Below, in pieces: positions 10,290 through 18,639 of a stretch of 64,000 nt of DNA. The position numbers were made by a program, and so were the translations under genes. Each line of letters begins with the position of its first letter. Within the stretch, counting starts at the first letter, position 1. This DNA is from Clostridium estertheticum subsp. estertheticum (lineage in GTDB: Bacteria; Bacillota; Clostridia; Clostridiales; Clostridiaceae), in NCBI RefSeq assembly GCF_001877035.1, contig NZ_CP015756.1, positions 1,231,001 through 1,295,000 on the forward strand, written 5' to 3'. Under the pieces are notes generated by a model. That model saw only the letters and a list, made by a program, of their open reading frames with translations. It did not search any database and was not told the origin of the DNA.

Positions 10290-11429
10290 TTAAAAGTTAA
10301 TCATTGCACTATAAAGCCAAAATAGGTCAATGTAATTTCTAGGATTTCTATTTGTTATTTTATAAATATTATTTAGTCGGTATCTAATAGTGTTTCTATG
10401 AATAAATAGCCTACTGGATACATTATTAAGCTCTCCATTTTCTTCTATTAAAACTTTTAAGGTTTCTCTTAACACCCCATCTTTATCATTTAATGATATT
10501 AGTTTGTACGTGTCTTCTAATTCGTTAATTTTCCATTCTTCACTACTTTGAGAAAACAACATCTCACACTTTAGTGAATTAAAAGTATAAATATTATCAT
10601 TAGGATATATCTTTTTTCCAAATATAAGTGTGTCTTTAGCTATATTAAAAGATTTATACATGTCATTTAACTTGTTGTATATTTTTCCAGTGGATATCTT
10701 TACAGTAATGCCTAATTGATTACATATTTTTTCGTTAATTTCTTTTGCTTTTTTATTATACTCTTCAATTTTATTATTAGTATGCACACATTTATATAAT
10801 ACTACAATGGTTTTTGAATCAATTACTGTTGCTAGAGATTCCATAAATGTACCTTCTAATAGTTTTATTATTTCATTAAATATATTTAAATAATGCTTAT
10901 CTGAATTATCTTTAAAATTCACTTCAATTATAAAGATAGCCATAGGATGATTGTATGGGATTTCAAATCTTTTAATATATTTATCTAATAAGAGAAGCGT
11001 ATCTTGTTTATTAGATATAACTGCTAGCATAACCTCTTGCTTCATTCTCTTGTTACTTTCTAATTCTCTTAGTGCATGTTCTTGCTCTATCATCATTTCT
11101 GCTGTCATTTTAATTAATTTACCATAACCTAAAACATCTTTGGGTTTCCCAGCAATACCGATTACCCCAATAATGTTATTTTGAAACTCAATAATTAAGT
11201 TGGTTCCTGAATATACACCATTTAATTTTTTACTTAGATTTTCACTAACTTTAAATTCTAATTTTGTTTTAAGTGCTATTTTTGCGCCCTCGTGTATATC
11301 TCCAATTCTGTTTTTATCTCCTGAAGCTATAATAATTCCTAATGTGTTGGTTATAATAATATTATAATTAACAACATTCATAGTCCGTTCAACAATAATT
11401 CTAGCTAATTCTGTACTTAAAAACTCCAT
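10290..11429 (-). CDS. CdaR-family transcriptional regulator (sugar-diacid type)
   Basis: A 379-residue regulator. The N-terminal putative sugar-diacid recognition domain (about 1-130, starting LSTELARIIVERTMNVV) is followed by a middle region, and a PucR/CdaR C-terminal helix-turn-helix lies near residues 330-375 (LFIHRNTIRYRLNNIYKIT). E. coli CdaR activates glucarate/glycerate genes; clostridial homologues often sit near glycerate, glycolate or lactate genes. Start: ATG after AGGAGATG. It is convergent with nifJ and has a leader of about 285 bases with no other gene. The effector is unknown; control of a hydroxyacid pathway is inference from neighbours. Confidence 0.8.
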   Translation of the reverse strand: MEFLSTELARIIVERTMNVVNYNIIITNTLGIIIASGDKNRIGDIHEGAKIALKTKLEFKVSENLSKKLNGVYSGTNLIIEFQNNIIGVIGIAGKPKDVLGYGKLIKMTAEMMIEQEHALRELESNKRMKQEVMLAVISNKQDTLLLLDKYIKRFEIPYNHPMAIFIIEVNFKDNSDKHYLNIFNEIIKLLEGTFMESLATVIDSKTIVVLYKCVHTNNKIEEYNKKAKEINEKICNQLGITVKISTGKIYNKLNDMYKSFNIAKDTLIFGKKIYPNDNIYTFNSLKCEMLFSQSSEEWKINELEDTYKLISLNDKDGVLRETLKVLIEENGELNNVSSRLFIHRNTIRYRLNNIYKITNRNPRNYIDLFWLYSAMINF

Positions 11430-11656
11430 TAATTACATCTCCTATTAAGTTATAAAAATAGATGCTATATATAAATAAAATAACATACAGCGTATGTTGA
11501 TTTAAAATGTCTTTATATAGCTTTTATTATAACTTAATATTTAAAAAACGGATATAGATAATTATCTTTGTTTCAAAATGTTATCGTATTTTGTCGTTAT
11601 TTATATTGTCTAGTTAATTGCATATTATGTATCCTTAATGATTAAACAAAAAAACA

Positions 11657-11692
11657 TAGCTGCTGGATATAAATTTTTATATCCAGCAGCTA
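11657..11692 (-). terminator. rho-independent terminator after the metK remnant
   Basis: A long perfect stem (TAGCTGCTGGATATAAA and its complement) with a U-rich tail on the minus strand. It still follows the broken metK reading frame. Confidence 0.88.
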
Positions 11693-11715
11693 CTACAAAA
11701 CAACAGTATTTTATT

Positions 11716-12337
11716 TTATAAATATTTTTTTATTGCTTCAACTTTGCTCAATTCTTCCCAAGGCAAATTTAAATCAGTTCTTCCAAAATGGCCATAAGCG
11801 GCAGTTTGTTTATATATTGGTCTTCTTAAGTTTAGGTTTTCTATAATGGCGGCAGGCCTTAAATCGAATTCACTATTAATTATTGCTACAATTTTATCAT
11901 CATTAATTTTACCTGTGCCAAATGTTTCAACTGTAATAGATATAGGACTCGCAACTCCAATTGCATAGGCAAGTTCTATCTCTAGCTTATCTGCAGCTCC
12001 AGCAGCCACAAGGTTTTTAGCAACCCATCTAGCTGCGTATGCAGCTGATCTATCTACTTTTGTTGGATCCTTACCTGAAAAACATCCACCTCCATGTCTT
12101 GCATACCCTCCATAAGTGTCAACAATAATTTTTCTGCCTGTTAAACCTGAATCACCCTGTGGTCCTCCGATTACAAATCTTCCAGTTGGATTTATAAAGT
12201 ATTTTGTATCCTTATCTAAGAACTCAGAAGGAACAACAGTTTTAACTACTTGTTCAATTATGTCTTTCTCAATTTGTTCTAACGTAACATCTTCATTAAC
12301 CTTCTGTAACTGATTCTGAAGTGAATAATCTTTTCAT
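11716..12337 (-). pseudogene. metK: S-adenosylmethionine synthetase (metK) with a large internal deletion
   Basis: The gene starts normally with ATG at 12337 after AGGAGG and encodes [13 protein letters not shown], the MetK N-terminus. It then meets TAA. In another frame it resumes at [11 protein letters not shown] and runs to a normal MetK C-terminus ([44 protein letters not shown]). Compared with the usual ~395-residue enzyme, about 190 residues are missing, including the methionine-site and P-loop parts, and the junction shifts frame. No active synthetase can be made. A functional copy must exist elsewhere, since MetK is essential. The remaining DNA is well conserved, so the deletion seems recent or the fragment arose by partial duplication. 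Confidence 0.9.
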
Positions 12338-12361
12338 AAAACAACCTCCTGTAAATTATTA

Positions 12362-12931
12362 TTAGTGCTTAAATTTATTTAAGTAGTCTATTAATTCATT
12401 GTAATTATTTTTTGCTATTATTTCTTTACCATTTAAATTTCCTATTTCTTCTTTATTAAAATCTCCATTATTATTTAAATTTACTAGAGCCTCCGTCACA
12501 GTGTTCTTAAAACCTGGAATCATATTTATTATTTTTTTTACTCCATAAATATATTCATCATCATAAAGCTTAAAGCACTGAAACAATCCTGATGTAAGTC
12601 TCCCATCTGAAAATATGTAAATGTATCTATCGCTCATTTCATCCGACAAATCAACTTCAATTTTATGCTTATACAACCTAAATATAACATTATCTTTCTC
12701 TACGAAAACTGGAAATATCATAGAATAAAGCACTACTATTTCTTCTTTATCATCAACTAAACCTGTAAAATCATTTTTATAAAGTTTTTCAACTATATCT
12801 TCTGTAAAAATGCATTCACGTATTTCTTTTCCCAACTTACTTCTTAATGTCTGCTCTTTCTCATCAGACAAAAAATTGTCTATTGAATTAAATAATTTGT
12901 TTAGTGGCCCTTTACGCTCATCTTTTTTCAT
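12362..12931 (-). CDS. protein of unknown function, 189 residues
   Basis: I do not recognise a family. The protein is charged and has no membrane segment or signal peptide, so it is probably cytoplasmic. It has a central region rich in beta-forming residues (IVVLYSMIFPVFV, VIFRLYKHKIEVDL, YIYIFSDGR) and a Lys/Asn-rich C-terminal helix, a look that fits a small sensor-like or PH-like fold, though this is a guess. I preferred ATG at 12931 (MKKDERKG) over ATG at 12961 because TTAGGAGG lies nine bases before it. It is upstream of, and on the same strand as, the metK remnant with 24 bases between. Confidence 0.7.
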   Translation of the reverse strand: MKKDERKGPLNKLFNSIDNFLSDEKEQTLRSKLGKEIRECIFTEDIVEKLYKNDFTGLVDDKEEIVVLYSMIFPVFVEKDNVIFRLYKHKIEVDLSDEMSDRYIYIFSDGRLTSGLFQCFKLYDDEYIYGVKKIINMIPGFKNTVTEALVNLNNNGDFNKEEIGNLNGKEIIAKNNYNELIDYLNKFKH

Positions 12932-13014
12932 AATTATAATACCTCCTAAATCAACATACATTACATTTATAGAATTGATTTAATGTTGTAATATTCATAG
13001 TATATTTCAAGAAA

Positions 13015-13719
13015 CTATTTAAATATTTCAAGAACTATTTTCCATAAAAGGGGATATAAAAGAACAGCTACAACTCCTGAAATAGCCATAGTTAGGCCAC
13101 TCATTGCACCTTCAAGTTCCCCTATTTCTATAGACCTCGCTGTTCCTAATGCGTGAGCGGATGCTCCCATAGCAATGCCTAAAGCAACTTTATCTTTAAT
13201 TTTGAAGATTTTATGCAAAAATGGTCCAACAACAGATCCTATAATCCCTGTCATTATAATAGCTACAACTGTAATTGACGAAAGTCCACCTAACTGCTTA
13301 GACAGTGCGATACCTATAGGTGTTGTTATTGATTTTGGTATTAAAGATTCTGTAAGCACATTAGTTAATCCAAATAATTTTGAAAGAAATACTACACATA
13401 TAAAACCCGAAATGGCTCCACTAAAAATTCCTATAAGTATAGAAACAGCATTTTCTTTAAATAAAGCAAATTTCTTATACATTGGCAAAGCTAATGCTAT
13501 CGTGGCAGGAAATAGGAAAAATGAAATTATTTGACCACCATTATTATAGTCTGCATATGGGATATGGAATTTTTCAAGAAAAAATATTAATATTATAATT
13601 GCTATTAATAGTGGATTAAATATTGAAAGTCTTCCCTTATTCTTTATGTAAATTCCAATTTCATAAGCAATGAGAGATGTTATTACACCAAAAACCGGTG
13701 AAGTAATTAAATCATTCAT
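13015..13719 (-). CDS. lrgB: LrgB/CidB-family membrane protein
   Basis: Integral membrane protein of 234 residues with about seven hydrophobic segments. It contains the LrgB hallmarks PKSITTPIGIALSKQLGG and GASAHALGTARSIE. LrgB works with the LrgA-like protein. In staphylococci the pair modulates murein hydrolase activity and autolysis, while in plants and Bacillus (PftAB/YsbAB) the homologous pair transports pyruvate or glycolate. Beside lactate and pyruvate genes the transport role is attractive but is inference. One base separates it from lrgA, so they are translationally linked. Confidence 0.88.
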   Translation of the reverse strand: MNDLITSPVFGVITSLIAYEIGIYIKNKGRLSIFNPLLIAIIILIFFLEKFHIPYADYNNGGQIISFFLFPATIALALPMYKKFALFKENAVSILIGIFSGAISGFICVVFLSKLFGLTNVLTESLIPKSITTPIGIALSKQLGGLSSITVVAIIMTGIIGSVVGPFLHKIFKIKDKVALGIAMGASAHALGTARSIEIGELEGAMSGLTMAISGVVAVLLYPLLWKIVLEIFK

Positions 13720-13720
13720 T

Positions 13721-14065
13721 TTAACGTCCCTTCCTTAAAGTTTTAACTACGAAAGCTGTTACAATCCAAACCAAACATGTGGATAAAACAACTATAATAA
13801 TAAATGGTATCCATTTCCCTTTTAATACACCGAAGGCTGTCATTAAACCTACTCCAGCAGGAATAAAGAAAAAGGACATATTTGATAAAAGAAACTCGCA
13901 AAGCTCTTCTATCATTTCCAATTTAACTATTCCTATTTGTAGCCCTAAAAACAGTAAAATAAGTCCTATAACAGCTCCTGGAATTGGCAAATGTAATGTT
14001 ATCTGTAATACCGTGCCAATAATATATGGAATTAAAATAATCATTAATTGCCGTAAGTATTTCAT
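13721..14065 (-). CDS. lrgA: LrgA/CidA-family holin-like membrane protein
   Basis: A small protein of 114 residues with four predicted membrane segments and the LrgA pattern (PGAVIGLILLFLGL, then FIPAGVGLM). It is the partner of LrgB. In Bacillus subtilis the related PftA/PftB pair takes up pyruvate, and other LrgA/CidA proteins resemble phage holins. Start: ATG after AGGTGAAAA. It lies between cfa and lrgB on the minus strand. Confidence 0.88.
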   Translation of the reverse strand: MKYLRQLMIILIPYIIGTVLQITLHLPIPGAVIGLILLFLGLQIGIVKLEMIEELCEFLLSNMSFFFIPAGVGLMTAFGVLKGKWIPFIIIVVLSTCLVWIVTAFVVKTLRKGR

Positions 14066-14092
14066 TTTTTCACCTACTCGTTAAAATTTTGC

Positions 14093-15268
14093 CTATTTAG
14101 CCATGTAGTCTCTTGTCAAAGGCAAATCATTATTTACTCCTTTAGCAAATAATATCTGATGAAGATTGATATTACCGCAATTGAATGATGCAGCACAGGA
14201 ATTTAAGTATAACCTCCACATTCTTATAAATGTTTCATCTTTAGTCTTTTCTACTATAGGTAGGACACTTTCAAAATTTTCAGCCCAGTGTTCTAATGTT
14301 TTTCCATAATGTCTCCTAAGGCTTTCTACGTCTATTAATTCAAGTTCTAGATCTGCTATATCGGTGATAATATTTTTAATTGCAGGCACATGTCCACCTG
14401 GAAAAATATATTTATCTATCCATGTATTGTTACCACCTTCATTTACTGCTGTTATGCAATGAAGTAAAGAAAGGCCTTTATCATTTAATAAGTCATTTAC
14501 TATATGAAAATATTCAGATAAACTTTCTAGTCCTACGTGTTCGAGCATTCCTACACTAACAATTCTATCAAAACTTACATTCTTTATTTCTCTGTAATCC
14601 TGAAGCTTAACTTCAACCAAATTTTCTAATCCCTCTAATTTTATTCTTTCAGTAGCATTTTCAAACTGCTCTTCACTTATGGTAATTCCAGTAGACTTCA
14701 CCTTATATTGTTTTGCAGCTGAAATTATAAGGTCTCCCCAACCACAACCTATATCAAGCAAAGTTTGGCCTTCTTTTAAGTTTAATTTATTTAAAATGTG
14801 ATTTATTTTATTGCTCTGAGCCTGGTTTAGAGAATCTGTATCATTCTTAAAATATCCACAAGAATAATTCATAGAATCATCCAACCATAATTTATAAAAA
14901 TCATTGCCAATATCATAATGAAATTGAATATTATCTTTACTTCTTTTTATGGTACTTTTAAACTTTTTTATTAGCTTTTCGTATTTTTCACTCTTGCTTA
15001 GAAAGCTTTCTTTGTTATTATATAGAGATTCTACAACAGATTGTACACTCCCCTTTATTTCTAATTTTTTAGTCATATATGCTTCTCCAAAAGTTATAGA
15101 TGGATCATTTATAATGTCTCCCTTTGATATTGGTTCATTAAAAATAATTTGGAACTTACTCTCACCTTCACCGAATTTCTCTACAATCCCATCCCAAAAC
15201 TTAATTTCAAATGGATCAGTAAACATGCTTTTCAATATAGTCTTATAAAATAATTTATCACCAACCAA
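14093..15268 (-). CDS. cfa: cyclopropane-fatty-acyl-phospholipid synthase
   Basis: SAM-dependent enzyme of 391 residues that adds a methylene bridge to cis double bonds of membrane phospholipid acyl chains. The SAM-binding loop LLDIGCGWGD is near residue 170. The family motifs FHYDIGNDFYKLWLD, MNYSCGYF and FPGGHVPA, and the C-terminal RRHYGKTLEHWAENF, are all present. I place the start at TTG 15268, with GGAG nine bases ahead. The upstream region (15372-15515) resembles the region upstream of the 15642 gene, so the two may share a duplicated promoter segment. Confidence 0.93.
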   Translation of the reverse strand: MVGDKLFYKTILKSMFTDPFEIKFWDGIVEKFGEGESKFQIIFNEPISKGDIINDPSITFGEAYMTKKLEIKGSVQSVVESLYNNKESFLSKSEKYEKLIKKFKSTIKRSKDNIQFHYDIGNDFYKLWLDDSMNYSCGYFKNDTDSLNQAQSNKINHILNKLNLKEGQTLLDIGCGWGDLIISAAKQYKVKSTGITISEEQFENATERIKLEGLENLVEVKLQDYREIKNVSFDRIVSVGMLEHVGLESLSEYFHIVNDLLNDKGLSLLHCITAVNEGGNNTWIDKYIFPGGHVPAIKNIITDIADLELELIDVESLRRHYGKTLEHWAENFESVLPIVEKTKDETFIRMWRLYLNSCAASFNCGNINLHQILFAKGVNNDLPLTRDYMAK

Positions 15269-15371
15269 AATTTATCACTCCTTAATTAATATTAAACATT
15301 AATCTAAATTATTTACTGTTGTTGAAATTTTATATGTATTGACTTATGTATTTACACAAATTGATATGTGT

Positions 15372-15515
15372 TGGTTATCACAGTAAAAACAAGAAAATTG
15401 ATTAACAACATAAAACTATTATCATGTTTTTATATATTACAAACAATATCTAATTGCACAAACATTAATCACTAAATTTGTATATATGCACAGCGATAAT
15501 TTTATTTGTATATGA
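15372..15515. repeat. diverged direct repeat, copy 1 (upstream of cfa)
   Basis: About 140 bases here align by eye with 16203-16345. Shared blocks include CAGTAAAAA, TATTATCATGTTTTT-like, CAATATCTAATTGCACAAA and TATGCACA. The copies lie about 104 and 130 bases ahead of the starts of the two minus-strand genes cfa and 15642. I see no protein coding in it. Confidence 0.55.
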
Positions 15516-15524
15516 TATCTATTA

Positions 15525-15568
15525 AAGAGCCGAACAAATGCTTTTTACAAAGCATTTGTTCGGCTCTT
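15525..15568. terminator. strong hairpin, probable (bidirectional) terminator
   Basis: A perfect 20-base stem (AAGAGCCGAACAAATGCTTT and its complement) with a four-base loop. A TTATTTTT tail follows on the plus strand, while the minus-strand tail is weaker. It probably ends the minus-strand gene at 15642. Confidence 0.75.
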
Positions 15569-15641
15569 ATTTTTACAATATACCCTTCCTTAACTCTTCA
15601 TAATATAATAATAACTTATATATAAATGTGCTTAAAAATTA

Positions 15642-16073
15642 TTATAACTTTATATATGACTCCGTTAAATAATTATATTGATTATTATTTCTTTTTAGAT
15701 GATTAGGAAACTCTTTATTACCATTTTGCTGATTGAACTTTATTAAAAATTCATTTAATTTACGTAAGGATACTATTTTACTTAATATAGTACTTTTTTT
15801 ATAACCTTTTGAATTCTGGAGATAAAGTCCATACTTATTATAATTATCTTTACTTAAGACGAAATAGTTGTTTATATTGTTTAAAGAATACCAATCAATG
15901 TATTGATTTACGTTTTTAAGACAGATATTGGTAATATAATTTTGTTTGTATTTTTTTGTTAAATAATATTCAAAGTATTTAACAATTTCATACTGATAAT
16001 ATGATTTGCTTTGAAAAGTAACAACCTTAATTTCATTTTTTATAGTTGTGACACTAGATTTACTTAATATCAA
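15642..16073 (-). CDS. possible truncated tyrosine recombinase (core-binding domain only)
   Basis: 143 residues. The helical pattern (IVKYFEYYLTKKY, VNQYIDWYSLNN, then KKSTILSKIVSLRKLNEFLIKF) resembles the N-terminal SAM-like core-binding domain of phage integrases, in which a final helix of the type 'S-x-x-R-x-F-x-x-F' precedes the catalytic domain. No catalytic domain with the Arg-His-x-x-Arg...Tyr set follows, so this would be a fragment or an isolated domain. The family call is tentative. Start: TTG at 16073, with AGGAGG eight bases ahead, in preference to later codons. It is very AT-rich and sits between two copies of a diverged repeat, next to the inserted second lactate module. Confidence 0.45.
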   Translation of the reverse strand: MILSKSSVTTIKNEIKVVTFQSKSYYQYEIVKYFEYYLTKKYKQNYITNICLKNVNQYIDWYSLNNINNYFVLSKDNYNKYGLYLQNSKGYKKSTILSKIVSLRKLNEFLIKFNQQNGNKEFPNHLKRNNNQYNYLTESYIKL

Positions 16074-16202
16074 AATAAAACCTCCTCAAATATTATAAGA
16101 GCAATCACTAAGTAATATCTTTAATTTTACCTATTTTCTTAAATATAAAAGATGTAGGTTATTAATCATTACAATCAAATCACTATATCATTAATTATAG
16201 TT

Positions 16203-16345
16203 ACTCAGTAAAAATAAGGAGATTGTTTAATGATATAAGTCTATTATTATATTTTTTCAGATGATAATCAATATCCAATTGCACAAATATAAAATGTTGA
16301 TTTTGTGTATGTGCACATAAGTAATTAAATTATAGTATCTAACAA
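16203..16345. repeat. diverged direct repeat, copy 2
   Basis: Partner of the repeat at 15372-15515. It is upstream of the integrase-like gene and runs directly into the lctD remnant at 16344. No coding potential is seen. Confidence 0.55.
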
Positions 16346-16392
16346 TATATTAAATTTAGGAAAAGTTTGTAAATAAAACAATCATATCACCA
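16344..16392 (+). pseudogene. remnant of the 3' end of lctD (copy 2, degraded)
   Basis: By eye about 42 of 50 bases match the end of the lctD gene at 6499-6548. The reading NILNLGKVCK followed by TAA mirrors [10 protein letters not shown] of the intact protein. No upstream part of the gene remains. It marks a recombination point at the left side of the second etf-dehydrogenase module. Confidence 0.75.
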
Positions 16393-16516
16393 AAAATTAA
16401 TTGAAACAATATTGGATTAGTTTAGTAGGGGTAGATCATTATGTAAAAATTATGAAATAAAGAAAATTGTATAAATCATTGAGTTGTTTTAAATATTGTG
16501 ATAAAATTAAATAAAG

Positions 16517-16527
16517 TGGTAGTACCA
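16517..16527 (+). promoter_or_regulatory. probable operator (TGGTAGTACCA)
   Basis: An 11-base palindrome of the same TGGTnnnACCA type as at 2924. An extended GGTAGtaccataCTACC symmetry is also present. The roughly 60 bases before it match the region before the site at 18576 closely, which suggests a duplicated promoter-operator. Confidence 0.68.
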
Positions 16528-16666
16528 TACTACCACCAAATAATATTTCTATAAAAATTAATCAAAACAATTTTCATAAAATGATTCTTTATAAAAAATT
16601 TAAATATACAATTGTTCTATCAAGAAAACGATTTAATAAAGTAAAAGTGTAAAGGAGAGGGAAAGT

Positions 16667-17452
16667 ATGAATATTATTTTATGTGTAAAACAAGTTCCAG
16701 ATGATTCTATTGAAATACATTTGGATAATAAGACGAAAAAACCTAATTTAAATGGAGTCAGTTTGGTAGCAAATGCATTTGACACATATGCATTAGAGTT
16801 AGCAGTTCGTTTTACAGAAGCTAATGGAGGAAATGTTAGTGTATTAACTGTTGGAGCAGATGATTCTTTAAATACATTAAAAAATTGTCTTTCGGTAGGA
16901 GCTAAAGAAGCATTTTCTGTAAAAGATGATTTATATGCAGATTTAGACGCTACTTCCACAGCTCATGTTTTAGCAGATGCTATTCATAAAATTGAAAAAG
17001 ACAAAGGTGAAAAATTTGATTTAATTCTTTGTGGAAAGGAATCCACAGATGAAATTACTGGTCAGGTAGGAGCCATACTTGCTGAAAAATTGGACACAAG
17101 CTTTGTTAGTAATGCAATTGAAATCAATCTGAAAGATGGTGGCATGGAAGTTCATAAGGAAACTGAAGAAGGATATAATGTAGTTTCTATAGGATCTCCA
17201 GCTGTAGTAACAGTAAGTAAACCAAATTATGATCCACGTTATCCTAGTATTAGAACTAAGATGGCAAGTCGTAAGGCAATCATTCCAATTTACTGCGCAG
17301 CAGAAATTGGAGAGGTAAAACAATCAAAAGTACGTTGTATTGAATATGTGCAGCCTCCTAAGAAAGAGGCTGGGATAAAGATTCAAGAGAAAGATGCGTC
17401 GCTAGCAGTAAGTGCTGCTATTGAGCAAATGAAAAAAGATAAAACAATCTAA
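16667..17452 (+). CDS. etfB: electron transfer flavoprotein beta subunit, second copy
   Basis: EtfB of 261 residues with the signature GKESTDEITGQVGA near residues 125-138. The usual DGDTAQVGP is partly changed (DEITGQVGA), which may reflect a different partner or flavin/AMP site. Start: ATG after AAAGGAGAGGG. It is 20 bases ahead of etfA in the same unit. Arg codons here are largely CGT (four of five by my count) against mostly AGA/AGG in the first etfB, which suggests a different origin. It probably serves the dehydrogenase at 18640 and/or the acyl-CoA dehydrogenase at 20125. Confidence 0.87.
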   Translation: MNIILCVKQVPDDSIEIHLDNKTKKPNLNGVSLVANAFDTYALELAVRFTEANGGNVSVLTVGADDSLNTLKNCLSVGAKEAFSVKDDLYADLDATSTAHVLADAIHKIEKDKGEKFDLILCGKESTDEITGQVGAILAEKLDTSFVSNAIEINLKDGGMEVHKETEEGYNVVSIGSPAVVTVSKPNYDPRYPSIRTKMASRKAIIPIYCAAEIGEVKQSKVRCIEYVQPPKKEAGIKIQEKDASLAVSAAIEQMKKDKTI

Positions 17453-17472
17453 TTAAGGGGGAAAACGAAATT

Positions 17473-18411
17473 ATGAAAGCATTATTGTTTATTGAAACAG
17501 ATGGAGAAAAAGCATTAGGCGCAAGTTGTGAATTGATAAGTGCAGTAAAAGCATTAGATGCAGAAGGAACAGCTATTATAGTAGGTAACAGGGCTTTGGC
17601 AGATACAGTAGCAACTTTTGGAATTCCAGTTATTTTTATAGAAACTGCTACAGACTGTGATACTTTGACAGAAGTATTATCACAAATTGTTAAGCAGCAA
17701 AACCCAGATATTCTTCTACTCGCAAATACATCACTTGCTAAAGATATTGCACCACGTATTGCAGGACGTATGGACTTAGGGTTTGTAAGTGACGTAATAG
17801 GAATGAATAAGACTGATGGTAAAGTTATATACACAAGGCCGGCTTATGGTGGTACAATTTTAGAACACATTGAAGTAGATGGAACAGCTGTAGTTATAGT
17901 TAGAAATGGAACTTTTTCAAAGCCAGAGGCTGGTTCAAATGCAGGTGTTACAGAGAAAAAATTAGAAATTCCAGCGAGTGTTGTTAGGGCAAAAATAGTT
18001 GATACAGTAAAAGACATTTGCGAAACTGTAAATTTAGAAGAAGCAGAGGTTATTGTTTCTGGTGGGCGTGGATTGGGAAATGTAGAGAATTTTAAGCTTG
18101 TTGAAGAATTAGCACGTGTACTTGGTGGTGAAGTAGGTGCAACAAGACCAGCAATAGAAGATGGATGGATTTGTCGTACACACCAAGTTGGACAATCGGG
18201 AAAGATTGTAGCACCAAAACTTTATATTGCATGCGGTCTTTCTGGAGCAACACAACATACATCTGGAATGACAGGTGCTAAGTATATTGTGGCAATTAAT
18301 AAAGATGAGGAAGCTCCAATTTTTGAAATTGCAGATATAAGTATTATTGGAAATGTAAATGAAATTCTTCCAATTATGATTGAAGAAATGAAAAAAGTAA
18401 AAGCAAAATAA
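17473..18411 (+). CDS. etfA: electron transfer flavoprotein alpha subunit, second copy (no ferredoxin domain)
   Basis: EtfA of 312 residues with a normal length and no N-terminal [4Fe-4S] domain, unlike the copy at 3812. The C-terminal FAD region is intact (GATRPAIEDGW, QVGQSGKIVAPKL, GLSGATQHTSGM). Start: ATG after AAGGGGG. Lacking the ferredoxin domain, this Etf may be a Bcd-type bifurcating or a simple NADH-dependent Etf. The neighbouring acyl-CoA dehydrogenase points that way, but the FAD hydroxyacid dehydrogenase is also adjacent. Confidence 0.87.
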   Translation: MKALLFIETDGEKALGASCELISAVKALDAEGTAIIVGNRALADTVATFGIPVIFIETATDCDTLTEVLSQIVKQQNPDILLLANTSLAKDIAPRIAGRMDLGFVSDVIGMNKTDGKVIYTRPAYGGTILEHIEVDGTAVVIVRNGTFSKPEAGSNAGVTEKKLEIPASVVRAKIVDTVKDICETVNLEEAEVIVSGGRGLGNVENFKLVEELARVLGGEVGATRPAIEDGWICRTHQVGQSGKIVAPKLYIACGLSGATQHTSGMTGAKYIVAINKDEEAPIFEIADISIIGNVNEILPIMIEEMKKVKAK

Positions 18412-18417
18412 AGGCAT

Positions 18418-18496
18418 TAAAGGGAGCGTTTTTGTTACATTGTCGCTGCATTATCATTTGGTAAAGCAGTGCAAGCATGATCTCCCTTTATTTTAA
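18418..18496 (+). terminator. hairpin with terminator-like end after etfA
   Basis: TAAAGGGAG at 18418-18426 pairs with CTCCCTTTA at 18482-18490, followed by TTTTAAT. The loop is long (about 55 bases). It separates the second etfBA pair from the dehydrogenase gene, which has its own operator. Confidence 0.55.
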
Positions 18497-18575
18497 TATC
18501 TATAATGTAAATGTTTACTTAAAATTTGTATAAATGATTGAATTGTCTTAGATATTGTGATAAACTTAAATAAAG

Positions 18576-18586
18576 TGGTCATACCA
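18576..18586 (+). promoter_or_regulatory. probable operator (TGGTCATACCA)
   Basis: Third TGGTnnnACCA site, 53 bases before the dehydrogenase start. The upstream stretch repeats that before 16517 (shared TTGTATAAAT, ATATTGTGATAAA and TTAAATAAAG), so promoter and operator were copied together. Confidence 0.68.
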
Positions 18587-18639
18587 TAATACCAATAAAT
18601 AATATCGAGTAAGAAAAAATTTAGAAAGGAAGGATTATT

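Noticed and set aside
12338-12361. SAM riboswitch before metK
   Set aside because: Only 24 bases separate the remnant from the gene upstream, far too short, and no such fold is seen.
16633-17323. Minus-strand frames opposite the second etfB
   Set aside because: They are shadows of a well-supported gene on the plus strand.
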